Program-made: the position numbers and the translations under genes | The notes under the pieces: model-generated | The model's database searches: none | Seen by the model: only the letters and a program-made list of their open reading frames with translations | What the model was told of the DNA's origin: nothing | Part shown: positions 49,892 to 58,533 of the stretch, piece by piece | How the letters are laid out: each line of letters opens with the position of its first letter | Numbering within the stretch: position 1 is the first letter of the stretch | Source: Kocuria rosea | GTDB taxonomy: Bacteria; Actinomycetota; Actinomycetes; Actinomycetales; Micrococcaceae | DNA length: 64,000 nt | Direction: 5' to 3' | NCBI RefSeq assembly: GCF_006094695.1 | Contig: NZ_CP035103.1 | Location: 3,286,001-3,350,000, forward strand

Positions 49892-50725
49892 CTACAGCTC
49901 CACGGTCCCGCGGACCACCGGGCTGACCTGGCCGCCGACCCAGACGGTGTCCGCGTCCCGCTCCAGCAGCACGCGCCCGGTGCGCCCGAGCACGGTGCCC
50001 TGGGCGGCGACGTAGCGCTCCGGGGCCCACCCGTTGTCCGTCAGCCACCGGGCCAGGCCCGCGTTGAGGCTGCCAGTGACCGGGTCCTCCACGACCCAGT
50101 CCCCCACGAACGCCCGCACCTCGACCGCGCACTCGGCGCCCTCGCGGTGGGGGCCCACCACGCCGAGCTTGAGCCCGGCCATGGCGGACCAGTCCGCACG
50201 CACGCCCAGCACGGTCCCGGCGTCGGCCACGCGCACCCCGATCCAGCCGGGGCCGTTGTCCAGCCAGGACACGTCGAGCAGCGCGGACGGGTCCAGCCGC
50301 AGGGACCGCGCCACCCGGTCCAGCAGCGCGGGCTCCGCCACGGGCTCGTAGCGCGTCAGGGGCGGGGCGGCGAACGAGAGCCTGCCCTCGCGGCGCCGGA
50401 CGGTCACCAGCCCGACCCCGCACTCCTGGACGACGTCCGCTCCCGCGGGCTCCCCGCCGAGGGCGAGCCAGGCGGACGCCGTCCCGAGCGTGGGGTGACC
50501 CGCGAAGGGCAGCTCCCCGCCGGGGGTGAAGATCCGCACCCGGTAGTCGGCGCCGGGGACCGTGGGCTCGAGCAGGAACGTGGTCTCGGAGAGGTTGGTC
50601 CAGCGGGCGAAGCGCGCCATCGTGTCCTCGTCGAGGGCGTCGGCCCCGTGCACGACGGCGAGCGGGTTGCCGCCCAGCGGCGCCGGCGAGAAGACGTCCA
50701 CCCAGCTGATCGCGTGGCTCGTCAT
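49892..50725 (-). CDS. PhzF-family isomerase/epimerase
   Basis: A 277-residue two-domain PhzF-fold protein. It has WVDVFSPAPLGGNPLAVV, the catalytic Glu in ARWTNLSETTFLL, RIFTPGGELPFAGHPTLGTA, and DPVTGSLNAGLARWL in the second half. Phenazine genes are absent, so it is one of the common PhzF proteins of unknown substrate. ATG 50725 follows the small membrane gene by 4 nt. Confidence 0.9.
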   Translation of the reverse strand: MTSHAISWVDVFSPAPLGGNPLAVVHGADALDEDTMARFARWTNLSETTFLLEPTVPGADYRVRIFTPGGELPFAGHPTLGTASAWLALGGEPAGADVVQECGVGLVTVRRREGRLSFAAPPLTRYEPVAEPALLDRVARSLRLDPSALLDVSWLDNGPGWIGVRVADAGTVLGVRADWSAMAGLKLGVVGPHREGAECAVEVRAFVGDWVVEDPVTGSLNAGLARWLTDNGWAPERYVAAQGTVLGRTGRVLLERDADTVWVGGQVSPVVRGTVEL

Positions 50726-50729
50726 GGTC

Positions 50730-50939
50730 TCAGAGCACCGGCCCGCGCGTGTTCCTCCGGGCGGGCCGGGCCCGTCCCTTTCGCCGGGCGTCCCGGCCGG
50801 CGGGCCCGGCGGCGGTCCCGCCACGGGCCGCCGCCCGGTCCTCCCGCAGCCTCCGGACCACCAGGCCGACCAGGACGGAGCCCACGGTGCTCAGCACCAG
50901 GGGCAGCACCGCGCTGCGCTGCTCGCTGTTGTCGTACAT
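50730..50939 (-). CDS. Small membrane protein with basic tail
   Basis: A 69-residue protein. MYDNSEQRSAVLPLVLSTVG leads into a single span ending near residue 30, followed by about 35 residues rich in Arg, Gly and Ala. AGGAGG stands well placed before the ATG. No family was recognised. It is the first gene of the run PhzF, thioesterase remnant, SMP-30. Confidence 0.65.
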   Translation of the reverse strand: MYDNSEQRSAVLPLVLSTVGSVLVGLVVRRLREDRAAARGGTAAGPAGRDARRKGRARPARRNTRGPVL

Positions 50940-50997
50940 GGCCGGGCCTCCTGCCGGAAGGCGACGCGGGGCGTCGTCGGGTTCGGTGCCAGGAATC

Positions 50998-51627
50998 CTA
51001 CGCACCCTCCGGTGCCTCCGGCCACACCCCGGAGCTACCCCGGCGGTGGCTGCCGAGCAGATGGGTGTCGACGATCCCGACCGCCTCCATGAGCGCGTGC
51101 ATCGTGGTCGGCCCCACGAAGCGGAAGCCGTGCGCCCGCAGGGCCCGGGACAGGGCCTCGGACTCCGGCGAGCGGGTCGGGACCTCCTCCGCCGTGCGCG
51201 GACGCGGGGTCCGCGCCGGGCGGAACGACCACACGAGCTCGGTCAGCCCGCCCTCGGCGCGCAGGGCCACGGTGGCGCGGGCGTTGCCGACGGCGGCCTC
51301 GATCTTGCCCCGGTGGCGCACGATCCCGGCGTCGCCCAGCAGGCGGTCGACGTCGGCCGGGCCGAAGCCGGCGACCGCGTCCGGGTCGAAGTCCGCGAAG
51401 GCCGCCCGGAAGGCGGGCCGCTTGCGCAGGATCGTGGCCCAGGACAGCCCGGACTGGAAGCCCTCGAGGCAGATCCGCTCGTAGAGCCCCCGCTCGTCCC
51501 GCACGGGGACGCCCCACTCGGTGTCGTAGTACTCGCGCAGGAGCGGGTCCGTGGCGGCCCAGACGGGGCGGGCGAGCCCGTCCTCGCCGAGGACGAGTCC
51601 GGTCGCGGGATCGGGCAGGGAGCTCAT
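50998..51627 (-). CDS. tag: DNA-3-methyladenine glycosylase I, zinc-ligand-poor variant
   Basis: Tag removes 3-methyladenine from DNA. The 209-residue protein has the family core: EYYDTEWGVPVRDER, LEGFQSGLSWATILRKRPAF, the catalytic-region FADFDPDAVA, and FRFVGPTTMHALMEAVGIV. In E. coli Tag a zinc is held by two Cys and two His; here the first Cys is absent (RPVWAATDP), YHD is YYD, and the last Cys is Ser in THLLGSHRR, so the zinc site is lost. Actinobacterial homologues often share this. The start is ATG 51627, without a clear ribosome site. It is divergent from the MFS gene. Confidence 0.85.
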   Translation of the reverse strand: MSSLPDPATGLVLGEDGLARPVWAATDPLLREYYDTEWGVPVRDERGLYERICLEGFQSGLSWATILRKRPAFRAAFADFDPDAVAGFGPADVDRLLGDAGIVRHRGKIEAAVGNARATVALRAEGGLTELVWSFRPARTPRPRTAEEVPTRSPESEALSRALRAHGFRFVGPTTMHALMEAVGIVDTHLLGSHRRGSSGVWPEAPEGA

Positions 51628-51674
51628 GCCGAGCATCGAACCACACCGAGAGGCTCCGACACACCCGGGGCGAG

Positions 51675-51692
51675 TACCCCCAGGGGTATAGG
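51675..51692 (+). promoter_or_regulatory. Promoter with CsoR-like operator for the MFS transporter
   Basis: TACCCC-CA-GGGGTA (51675-51688) overlaps TATAGG (51687-51692), the probable -10. G/C-tract palindromes flanked by TA are the operator form of the CsoR/RcnR/CstR family. Transcription would begin about 10 nt before or at the ATG at 51702, giving a near-leaderless message. Confidence 0.5.
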
Positions 51693-51701
51693 ATGGCGGT
51701 C

Positions 51702-52979
51702 ATGCACCCGACGAACCCCGCCGTGGACCGGCGCGCCCTGCAGCGGAGGGTCGTCCGCGTCCTCGCCCTCGGCCAGATCCTCGGTGGGCTGGGCGTCGGC
51801 GCCACCCTGGCCCTCGGCGCCCTCCTCGTCACCGAGGTCTCCGGCTCCTCCGCCTGGTCCGGCATGGCCGCGACCATGAACACCCTCGGCGCGGCCCTGC
51901 TCGCCGTCCCCCTCGCGCGGCTCGCCCAGGCCCGCGGCCGGCGGATCTCGCTCAGCACCGGGGCGTTCACCGCCATGGCGGGCGCGTCGATCACGATCGG
52001 CGCCGCCGTCCTCTCGAGCTTCCCCGTCCTGCTGCTGGGCCTGGCCCTGCTCGGCGCCGGCTCGGCGCTCAACCTCCAGTCCCGGTTCGCGGCGACCGAC
52101 CTGGCCGCGGACGACACCCGCGCCCGGGACCTCTCCCTGGTGGTCTGGTCCACGACGATCGGCGCGGTGCTCGGCCCCAACCTCTTCGAGCCGGGCGAGC
52201 TGCTCGGGCGGGCCCTGGGCCTGCCGGCGCTGACGGGCGGATTCGTCATCGCCCTCGTGGCGCAGGCCTTCGGGGCCCTGGTCTACCTCACGGCGCTGCG
52301 GCCGGACTCCCTGCTGCTGGCCGTGGCCGACGGCGAGGCCGCGGGCAGGGGCAAGCCCTCCCCCGCGGGCGGGCTGGCGGTGCTGCGGGCCTCGTCGCCG
52401 GCCCGCCGGGCCGTGCTCACCGTGGCGCTGAGCCACGCCGTCATGGTGGCGCTCATGTCCATGACGCCCGTGCACCTGACCCTCCACGGGGCATCGCTGA
52501 GCGTCGTGGGCCTGACCATCAGCCTGCACGTGGCCGGGATGTACGCCCTCGCCCCCGTGTTCGGCTGGCTCGCGGACCGGGCCGGGCGCCGCCCCACCGT
52601 CCTGCTCGGCCAGGCCCTGTTCGTGGCGTCCCTCGTGCTGTCCTGGTTCGGCTCGACGTCCCCCGTGCTGGTGACGGTCAGCCTGGTCCTGCTCGGGCTC
52701 GGCTGGTCCGCCTCCACGGTCGCGGGCTCCACGCTCGTGGCCGAGGCCGTCCCGCCGGCCGAGCGGCCGAAGCTGCAGGGCGTCTCGGACCTGTTCATGA
52801 ACCTCGCCGGGGCGACCGGCGGGGCGCTCGCCGGACCGGTGCTGGCGCTGATCGGCTTCGACGGGCTCAGCGCGGCCCTGCTCGTCCTCGTGGCGGTCGT
52901 GGTGGTCTCACACGGCGGCCGGACCCAGCGGGATGCGGGCGCCGACGCGCCAGCCGCCGTCCGCCGGTCCCGCCGCTAG
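51702..52979 (+). CDS. MFS transporter
   Basis: A 425-residue, 12-span major facilitator. Motif A appears in the middle loop as GWLADRAGRRPTVLLG and a related LARLAQARGRRISL after span 2. No specific subfamily was recognised; it could move metabolites or drugs. ATG 51702 is chosen over ATG 51693 because the -10 element would put the transcription start between them. The last 24 codons overlap the 3' end of the opposite histidine kinase gene by 72 nt. Confidence 0.85.
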   Translation: MHPTNPAVDRRALQRRVVRVLALGQILGGLGVGATLALGALLVTEVSGSSAWSGMAATMNTLGAALLAVPLARLAQARGRRISLSTGAFTAMAGASITIGAAVLSSFPVLLLGLALLGAGSALNLQSRFAATDLAADDTRARDLSLVVWSTTIGAVLGPNLFEPGELLGRALGLPALTGGFVIALVAQAFGALVYLTALRPDSLLLAVADGEAAGRGKPSPAGGLAVLRASSPARRAVLTVALSHAVMVALMSMTPVHLTLHGASLSVVGLTISLHVAGMYALAPVFGWLADRAGRRPTVLLGQALFVASLVLSWFGSTSPVLVTVSLVLLGLGWSASTVAGSTLVAEAVPPAERPKLQGVSDLFMNLAGATGGALAGPVLALIGFDGLSAALLVLVAVVVVSHGGRTQRDAGADAPAAVRRSRR

Positions 52980-54125
52980 CTCCCCGCCGAGCGGCTGGAC
53001 GCGCTCGCGCAGCCCGAGCAGCCCGTACCCCGAGGCCGGGAGGCCGGGCCCGGAGCCCGGCCCCGCGGCGTTGTGCACCTCGACCACGACGTCGGCCTCG
53101 TCGACCTGCACGGCCAGCACGCAGCTCGTCCGGGCGGGCGCGTGCTTCATGATGTTCGTCGCCCCCTCCTGGAGGACCCGCTGGACCGTGGGCCGCACCC
53201 CTTCCGGGATCCGCGCGAGGTCGCCCCGCACCCGGGTGTCCGTGCGGAACCCGACCTCCCGCAGCGCGGCCGCGGCCTCCTCGAGGCCCCGGCCCGTGTC
53301 GACGGCCGCGGCGGCGCTGGAGTCCTGTGCGAGCCCGGCGCCCGGCTCCACGCGCATGATCCCCAGCAGCCGGCGCAGGTCCTTGAGGGCCGCGCGGGAG
53401 GAGTCGCCCACCACGTCCAGGGCCTCCTTCATGGTCTCCGGGTCCCGGGAGTAGGCCCCCGAGCGCGCCTGCATGGCGATGAGCGTGAGGTCGTGGGCGA
53501 CGATGTCGTGCAGCTCCCGGGCCAGCTCGAGGCGCTGCTGCTCGAGGGCGTGGGCCGTGCGCTCCTGGCCCGCGGCGATCTCGACGCGGTCCAGCTCCTG
53601 CTGCGCGCTCAGGGCCCGCAGGACGAGACCGGGCAGGAGGAGGACCAGGGTCAGCGGCACGTAGCTCCAGAGGAACTGCGGGCCCACGACCGAGACGTTG
53701 ACGGCCCACGAGGTCTGCCACACGAGGAAGGCCCCGACGGCCGCGGCGAGTCCGGGCAGGGCCGCCCCGTAGGCGGTGAAGGCCAGGACCAGCGGGATCA
53801 CGACCATGTAGCTGCCCGGGTTGGTCTGTGGGTGGAGCAGGACCAGCAGCGCGGCGAGCGGCAGCCACGTCCAGCTGGAGCGCAGCGCCAGGACGGCGAC
53901 CGTGGCGGCTTCGAGGACCACGAGCAGCAGCTCGTAGTCCCGGTCCCCGAACCCCAGGCCCGGGCCGGTCAGCACGAGCCGGACGGCGTCCAGGGCGCTC
54001 ACCGTGATGAACAGCAGCAGGGCCACCCGCACCCACCGGTGCAGGGGGCGGGCCCGGGCGATCCCCTGCGGCAGGAGCGTGCCCAGGCCGGGCCGGCGGT
54101 CCTGCTGCGCTGCGCGGCGTGCCAT
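52908..54125 (-). CDS. NarL-type sensor histidine kinase, multi-span
   Basis: A 405-residue kinase. The N-terminal half has about five or six membrane spans with little outside the membrane, a layout used by kinases that sense lipophilic or peptide signals in or at the membrane. The HisKA_3 H-box is ELARELHDIVAHDL with His206 as phosphoacceptor. The ATPase has EGATNIMKHAPA (N-box) and SGYGLLGLRERV (G-box). Its partner is the regulator at 54580. The secreted peptide gene lies 86 nt upstream in the same direction. Its end overlaps the MFS gene. Confidence 0.9.
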   Translation of the reverse strand: MARRAAQQDRRPGLGTLLPQGIARARPLHRWVRVALLLFITVSALDAVRLVLTGPGLGFGDRDYELLLVVLEAATVAVLALRSSWTWLPLAALLVLLHPQTNPGSYMVVIPLVLAFTAYGAALPGLAAAVGAFLVWQTSWAVNVSVVGPQFLWSYVPLTLVLLLPGLVLRALSAQQELDRVEIAAGQERTAHALEQQRLELARELHDIVAHDLTLIAMQARSGAYSRDPETMKEALDVVGDSSRAALKDLRRLLGIMRVEPGAGLAQDSSAAAAVDTGRGLEEAAAALREVGFRTDTRVRGDLARIPEGVRPTVQRVLQEGATNIMKHAPARTSCVLAVQVDEADVVVEVHNAAGPGSGPGLPASGYGLLGLRERVQPLGGELAAGPADGGWRVGARIPLGPAAV

Positions 54126-54211
54126 GCGGTCCTTCCGGTGCGGTGGCCCGGTGCTCCGGTCCACCTCGGAGGATAGCCGCGGGTGCCGGGCCCGTCCGGG
54201 AGCGCGCCGGA

Positions 54212-54397
54212 TCAGCACCAGCGCAGGAAGAGGAACGAGCACCCGCGGCTTGTGTGCCCGTCCGGGCTGTCGGTGCCGGGGTCGACCTTCAGGACCGGCG
54301 CCAGGGCGACCGGCGATTCCTGGGCCGCGGCGGTGGGAACACCGCCGGCGGTCAGCAGCAGTGCGGCGAGCAGCGAGGCGGCGGAGAGCGTGTTCAC
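54212..54397 (-). CDS. Short secreted peptide with C-terminal two-cysteine motif
   Basis: A 61-residue frame. GTG with GGAAGGA 8 nt upstream; then a Sec-type signal peptide (Leu/Ala core, cleavage after TAAA near residue 26). A short linker (QESPVALAPVLKVDPGTDSP) leads to the end GCSFLFLRWC, where two Cys enclose a hydrophobic seven-residue stretch that a disulfide would close into a ring. Third-codon positions are strongly GC, as in real genes here. The location between the kinase and regulator suggests a signal peptide, but a small bacteriocin-like peptide or fortuitous frame is possible. Confidence 0.55.
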   Translation of the reverse strand: MNTLSAASLLAALLLTAGGVPTAAAQESPVALAPVLKVDPGTDSPDGHTSRGCSFLFLRWC

Positions 54398-54579
54398 GGG
54401 GGGTCCTTCCGGCAGGGCGCCGCACCCGATCGGTGTGCGGTCGCGAACCATGGTCGCCGAGGGGTGGGGTCCGCGGGGTCATCCGGGAGGATGGCCGGGG
54501 GTCATCCCTTGGGCGGACCCGCGCGCCGGGCGGCCCCGTCCCGCCGGCGCCGTGGCCCCTCTCCGCTACGGTGAGAGCC

Positions 54580-55275
54580 ATGAACGAGCACGCGCCGGCG
54601 GCGAGCCCCGTCAAGGTCCTGATCGTCGACGACCAGCAGCTCATGCTCCGCGCCCTGCGCGTGTTCATCGACGCCGAGGAGGACCTCGTGGTCGTGGGCG
54701 AGGCCCGCAACGGCCGGGCGGCGGTGGAGCAGTGCCGCGCCCTGCGTCCGGACGTGGTGGTCATGGACCTGCAGATGCCGGTCCTGGACGGCATCGAGGC
54801 CACCCGTGCGATCACGCACGAGCACCCGGAGGTGAAGGTGCTGGCCGTGACCACGTTCCACTCGGAGGACTGGGTGACCCCCGCGCTCCGGGCCGGGGCG
54901 AGCGGCTACGTGGTCAAGGACTCCGAGCCCCACGAGATCGTGGGCGCCGTGCGCAGCGTGCTGGCCGGGGAGGCCGCGATTTCCCGGCGGGTGGCCGCCA
55001 CCCTCGTCCGCAGCGTCGTCGCGGACCCGGAGCCGGCGGCGCCGCGCCCCGAGGACGTCGCCGCGGTGGAGGGGCTCTCGGCGCGGGAGCGCGAGGTCGT
55101 GGCCCTGCTCTGCGAGGGCCTCAGCAACCGCGAGATCGCCGCCGCGCTCTTCGTGTCCGAGCCGACCGTCAAGTCCCACCTCAGCCACATCCTCACGAAG
55201 ATGGAGGTGCGGGACCGGGTGCAGGTGGTGATCAAGGCCTACCGCACCGGGCTGGTGACGATCCCCTCGTCCTGA
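54580..55275 (+). CDS. NarL/FixJ-type response regulator
   Basis: A 231-residue regulator. Receiver domain with acidic pocket (LIVDDQQ), phosphoacceptor Asp63 in VVVMDLQMP, Thr in LAVTTFH and Lys in YVVKDSEP. C-terminal LuxR-type [23 protein letters not shown] with [22 protein letters not shown] (54567-54572) is 7 nt before the ATG, so the message is probably leaderless. It is paired with the kinase at 52908 although divergent. Its last 37 nt overlap the convergent ABC ATPase gene. Confidence 0.92.
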   Translation: MNEHAPAASPVKVLIVDDQQLMLRALRVFIDAEEDLVVVGEARNGRAAVEQCRALRPDVVVMDLQMPVLDGIEATRAITHEHPEVKVLAVTTFHSEDWVTPALRAGASGYVVKDSEPHEIVGAVRSVLAGEAAISRRVAATLVRSVVADPEPAAPRPEDVAAVEGLSAREREVVALLCEGLSNREIAAALFVSEPTVKSHLSHILTKMEVRDRVQVVIKAYRTGLVTIPSS

Positions 55276-55922
55276 GCCGCCCGCGGGTCCGCGCCGCCGG
55301 GGAAGGTCAGCACCGCGTCCGGCGCCAGCTGCGCCGGCGGGCGGTGGGACACCACCAGGACCGCGCGCCGCGCCGCCCACTCCGTGAGCTCCTCGCAGAG
55401 CACCGTCGTGGACGCGCCGTCCAGTCCGTTGAACGGCTCGTCCAGGACGACGACGTCGAAGTCGCCGCTGGTGCACACGATCGTCCACAGCTTGCGCCGG
55501 TTGCCCGTGGACAGGTGCTCGGCGGCCTCGTCCAGCCACGGTCCGAGCCCGTGGCGCTCCGCCCGGCGCAGCCCCTCCTGCGGGTCGGCGCCGCACCAGC
55601 CGCTCGCGAACACCACGTGGTCCCGTGCGGTCATCGTGGGGTAGAGCGCCGGTTCGGTGCGGCAGATCCGGCGCACCCGGGAGGCCTCCGGCGAGCGTGC
55701 GTCCACGCCGGCGAGCGTGACCGTGCCCGCGGTCTGCGGCAGGTGCCCGCTGAGGACCTCGACGAGCGTCGACTTGCCGGAGCCGTTGGGCCCCTGCAGC
55801 AGCGTCAGCCCGGGGGCGTCGATCCGCAGCGTGAGCCCCCGGTGGACGGGGCGCCCGGCGTCGAAGCCGGCGCTCACCGCCTCGACGTGGATCAGCGGTG
55901 GGTGAGGGAGCGGTGCAGGCAT
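55239..55922 (-). CDS. ABC transporter ATP-binding protein (bacteriocin-cluster type)
   Basis: A 227-residue ATPase. Walker A GPNGSGKST, a degenerate signature LSTGNRRKLW in place of LSGGQ, Walker B VVVLDEPFNGLDG and switch His VLVVSHRPP. It is like the single ATPases that work with DUF95/permease partners in export or self-protection. It starts 31 nt inside the permease gene, is last in the six-gene operon, and converges with the response regulator. Confidence 0.88.
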   Translation of the reverse strand: MPAPLPHPPLIHVEAVSAGFDAGRPVHRGLTLRIDAPGLTLLQGPNGSGKSTLVEVLSGHLPQTAGTVTLAGVDARSPEASRVRRICRTEPALYPTMTARDHVVFASGWCGADPQEGLRRAERHGLGPWLDEAAEHLSTGNRRKLWTIVCTSGDFDVVVLDEPFNGLDGASTTVLCEELTEWAARRAVLVVSHRPPAQLAPDAVLTFPGGADPRAAQDEGIVTSPVR

Positions 55923-57451
55923 GCGAGGGCACCTCCGGCGAGGGTCAGGGCGAGCAGGGGGACGATCCAGGGGTCGGTGGCGGGGAAGGTCAGCGGGACG
56001 GCCACGGGCGCGGCGGCGAGGACGACGGTGAGGACCCCCGTGAGCGGGCTGTCCGCGCCCGTCCCCTCGACCGTGCGCGGCGGGGGCAGCAGGTGCTCCG
56101 CGACGGTCGCGGCCCACACCGCGCCCAGCACCACGGCCGCGGGCGCCGCGGACAGGGTCCCCGTCAGCACCCGGGCCGCGACGACGAGCAGCAGGGCCGG
56201 CAGCAGCAGCGGCAGGGTGAGCGCGGTGAGGTGCCCCAGCGCCACGGAGGAGCGGGACGCCCCGGACTCCACGGCGGTGCGCAGGTGGCGGCCGTAGCGG
56301 AAGGCGCCGATGTCCGAGCTCACGAGCTCCGCGAGAGCGAGGCCCGTCATGAGGGCGGCGAAGCCCAGGGTGGGCCTCAGCGCCGCCTCCCACGCCGCGT
56401 CCGGCACGGCGGGCAGCGGCGGCATCCGGAGACCGGCGGAGGTCGCCCCGAGCAGCGCCGCGGTCGCGGCGGCGACCGCGGCGGTGATCCGCTGCTGGGC
56501 CCGCAGGCGCCACCCGTGCGCCCGCTGGACGCCCAGCACCCGGGCGAACTGCAGGACCGCGGGACCGCTCAGGCGCGGCCGGCGCACCGGGGGCGCGGCG
56601 CGCCGGGCCGGGAAGGACACCGCCGCGAGGGCGCGGCGGCCGGCGACGGCACCGGCCGCGCCGACGGCCGTGACCGCCGTGAGGCCGGCGAGGAGGACGG
56701 GCTCAGGCAGCCCCGGCGCGGGACCGGGTGCCGCACCGGCCGCCGGGGCGAGGGCGCCGGGGACGAGGGGGGTCAGCAGCAGCACCGCCCCGTGCGCCCC
56801 GGCCCCGGCCAGGACGGACGCCGCCGCGAGCACCGCGGGGAAGTGCCGGCGCCCGTTCTCGGGGCGGGCGGCGGAGCGCAGCGCCCCGGCGGCCGTCAGC
56901 GCGCCGAAGGCCACGGGCGTCCCCAGCAGCAGTGCCGTCCCCGCGGCCCCGGGCCCGTGCCCGGCCAGGACGGACCCGGCGAGCACCCCCAGGCCCGCGG
57001 CGCCCCACACGGCGCTCGCCACGGCCACGCGCGGGAGGGCGTGGACGACGAACACGTCCGCGGCCCGGACGTCGAGGCCCACGAAGAAGTCCCGCTGCGG
57101 GTGGTCGCTGACGCAGCTGCGGAACCGGCCGAGGGTCTCGCCCGCGAGGGCGCCGAGCCCGGCGTAGGCGCAGAGCAGCACGAAGAGCCCGACCACGTCC
57201 GCGCCCGGCGCCAGCACCGCGGCCGCGCGCGCCGCGAGGATCCCGGCCGCGAACGCCAGGAGCACGGCCCCTGCCGCGGCCCCGACCACGATGCGGCGGG
57301 CGGTGTCCACCGGCACGGACGTGCCCAGCGCCTGCAGCAGGTCCGCGATCCGCAGGTCCGCCAGGAGCCGGAGACGGCGGCGGGCCGGCGGGGCGGGCGG
57401 CCGCCGCCGCACCGACCCGCTCGTGGGGCTCGCGGTCGCGCTGGTCGTCAC
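55892..57451 (-). CDS. Large ABC-2-like integral membrane protein
   Basis: A 519-residue protein. A short Pro/Arg-rich cytoplasmic start precedes about ten to twelve hydrophobic spans. Short loops include RSCVSDHPQRDFFVGLDVR and SSDIGAFRYGRHLRTAVESG, the latter like an intracellular loop that contacts an ATPase. No exact family was recognised; it resembles actinobacterial permeases of ABC exporters. The GTG start overlaps the stop of the upstream small membrane gene (GTGA). Confidence 0.75.
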   Translation of the reverse strand: MTTSATASPTSGSVRRRPPAPPARRRLRLLADLRIADLLQALGTSVPVDTARRIVVGAAAGAVLLAFAAGILAARAAAVLAPGADVVGLFVLLCAYAGLGALAGETLGRFRSCVSDHPQRDFFVGLDVRAADVFVVHALPRVAVASAVWGAAGLGVLAGSVLAGHGPGAAGTALLLGTPVAFGALTAAGALRSAARPENGRRHFPAVLAAASVLAGAGAHGAVLLLTPLVPGALAPAAGAAPGPAPGLPEPVLLAGLTAVTAVGAAGAVAGRRALAAVSFPARRAAPPVRRPRLSGPAVLQFARVLGVQRAHGWRLRAQQRITAAVAAATAALLGATSAGLRMPPLPAVPDAAWEAALRPTLGFAALMTGLALAELVSSDIGAFRYGRHLRTAVESGASRSSVALGHLTALTLPLLLPALLLVVAARVLTGTLSAAPAAVVLGAVWAATVAEHLLPPPRTVEGTGADSPLTGVLTVVLAAAPVAVPLTFPATDPWIVPLLALTLAGGALACLHRSLTHR

Positions 57452-57852
57452 GAGAGCCTGCTGCGCGTCCCGGACCGCTCCCGGCGCAGCCCGAGCGCGT
57501 TGAACAGGAGCACGACCGTGCCCGCGAGGGCGACGACCACGCCCATGGTGCACAGCCAGCCCACGGGGAACCCGCTCAGCTGCTCGTCGAGGAAGGTCGC
57601 GTGGGCCGTCATGGCCAGGAACAGCAGCACGGCCGGTGCCACGGAGCGCGGGCGGGACAGCGGGGTCGCGGCGGCCACGAGCGGCAGGAGCACCCCGGCG
57701 ACCGCCAGCCCGCCCACGAGGAGGGACCACAGCCCGACCGGGACGGTGCTGGTGCCCCGGCCCTCGAGGAGGATCGCGGTCAGGGCTGCGGCGCTCAGGA
57801 CGGCCACGGTGACGAGGACCAGTCGGACGTGGTTCTGGGTGAGGGTCGGCAC
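57448..57852 (-). CDS. Four-span membrane protein, possible bacteriocin immunity or accessory protein
   Basis: A 134-residue hydrophobic protein with four spans and a basic C terminus (LRRERSGTRSRLS). GTG 57852 has AGGAG 8 nt upstream and is preferred to the GTG at 57861, which overlaps that site. Small basic membrane proteins act as immunity factors in circular bacteriocin clusters, so this is one candidate; it has no sequence motif to prove it. Confidence 0.65.
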   Translation of the reverse strand: MPTLTQNHVRLVLVTVAVLSAAALTAILLEGRGTSTVPVGLWSLLVGGLAVAGVLLPLVAAATPLSRPRSVAPAVLLFLAMTAHATFLDEQLSGFPVGWLCTMGVVVALAGTVVLLFNALGLRRERSGTRSRLS

Positions 57853-57925
57853 GGTGGGCACTCCTGGTGGTCGAGGATCTGATGAGTGGTGGGGGGCGGG
57901 GCCGGCGGCGGGAACGGTGGCCGGG

Positions 57926-58498
57926 TCACACCATGGCGACGAGCGCGGCGGTCGCGACGGCGACGACGACCACGAGCACCTGGCGGCCGGCGCCGCAGGA
58001 TCTCCACCGGCCGCGGTAGAGCAGCGCCGCGGCGAGGGCGAGGACCAGCACCGCGGCGGCCTCCACGGGTCCCTCCGCCATCCGCCCGGTGGCCAGGGCC
58101 AAGCCCTGGGACAGCACCGTGAGGCCGCCGACCACCAGCGTGTAGAGCCCGATCCGCTGTCCGCCGCCGAGCGGCAGGCCCTGCGGGAGGAGTCTGCTCT
58201 CGAGGAGCCCGGCGAACCAGAGGTACAGGGCGAGGACCACGGCGAAGACCAGGACGCCGACGAGCACGGCGACGTTGACCGAGAGCTCGATCAGGGACGG
58301 GTCGACCCCCTGCAGCTCGCCGGTCACGGCCGCCGCGGCCTGGTCCTGCATCTGGTCGGTGGTCGCCGGCAGCCGCAGCAGCAGCAGCCCGAGCCCCACC
58401 GCCCAGAGGACGGTCCGGACGGGCCGGGTGGTCGCCGGCAGCGGACGGGTGGCAGGGGTCCCGGCGCCGGGGTGGGCGGAGACGTGGAGGCTGGACAT
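57926..58498 (-). CDS. Membrane protein of the bacteriocin cluster
   Basis: A 190-residue protein. A polar start (MSSLHVSAHPGAG) is followed by about five spans, with an Asp/Glu-containing loop after the first. GGAAGGA precedes the ATG. It resembles YIP1-like or undescribed membrane proteins, with no firm assignment. It is third in the operon, 36 nt after the DUF95 gene. Confidence 0.65.
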   Translation of the reverse strand: MSSLHVSAHPGAGTPATRPLPATTRPVRTVLWAVGLGLLLLRLPATTDQMQDQAAAAVTGELQGVDPSLIELSVNVAVLVGVLVFAVVLALYLWFAGLLESRLLPQGLPLGGGQRIGLYTLVVGGLTVLSQGLALATGRMAEGPVEAAAVLVLALAAALLYRGRWRSCGAGRQVLVVVVAVATAALVAMV

Positions 58499-58533
58499 CG
58501 GGGTCCTTCCGGTAGCGGGGGGAACGGCGGCGC

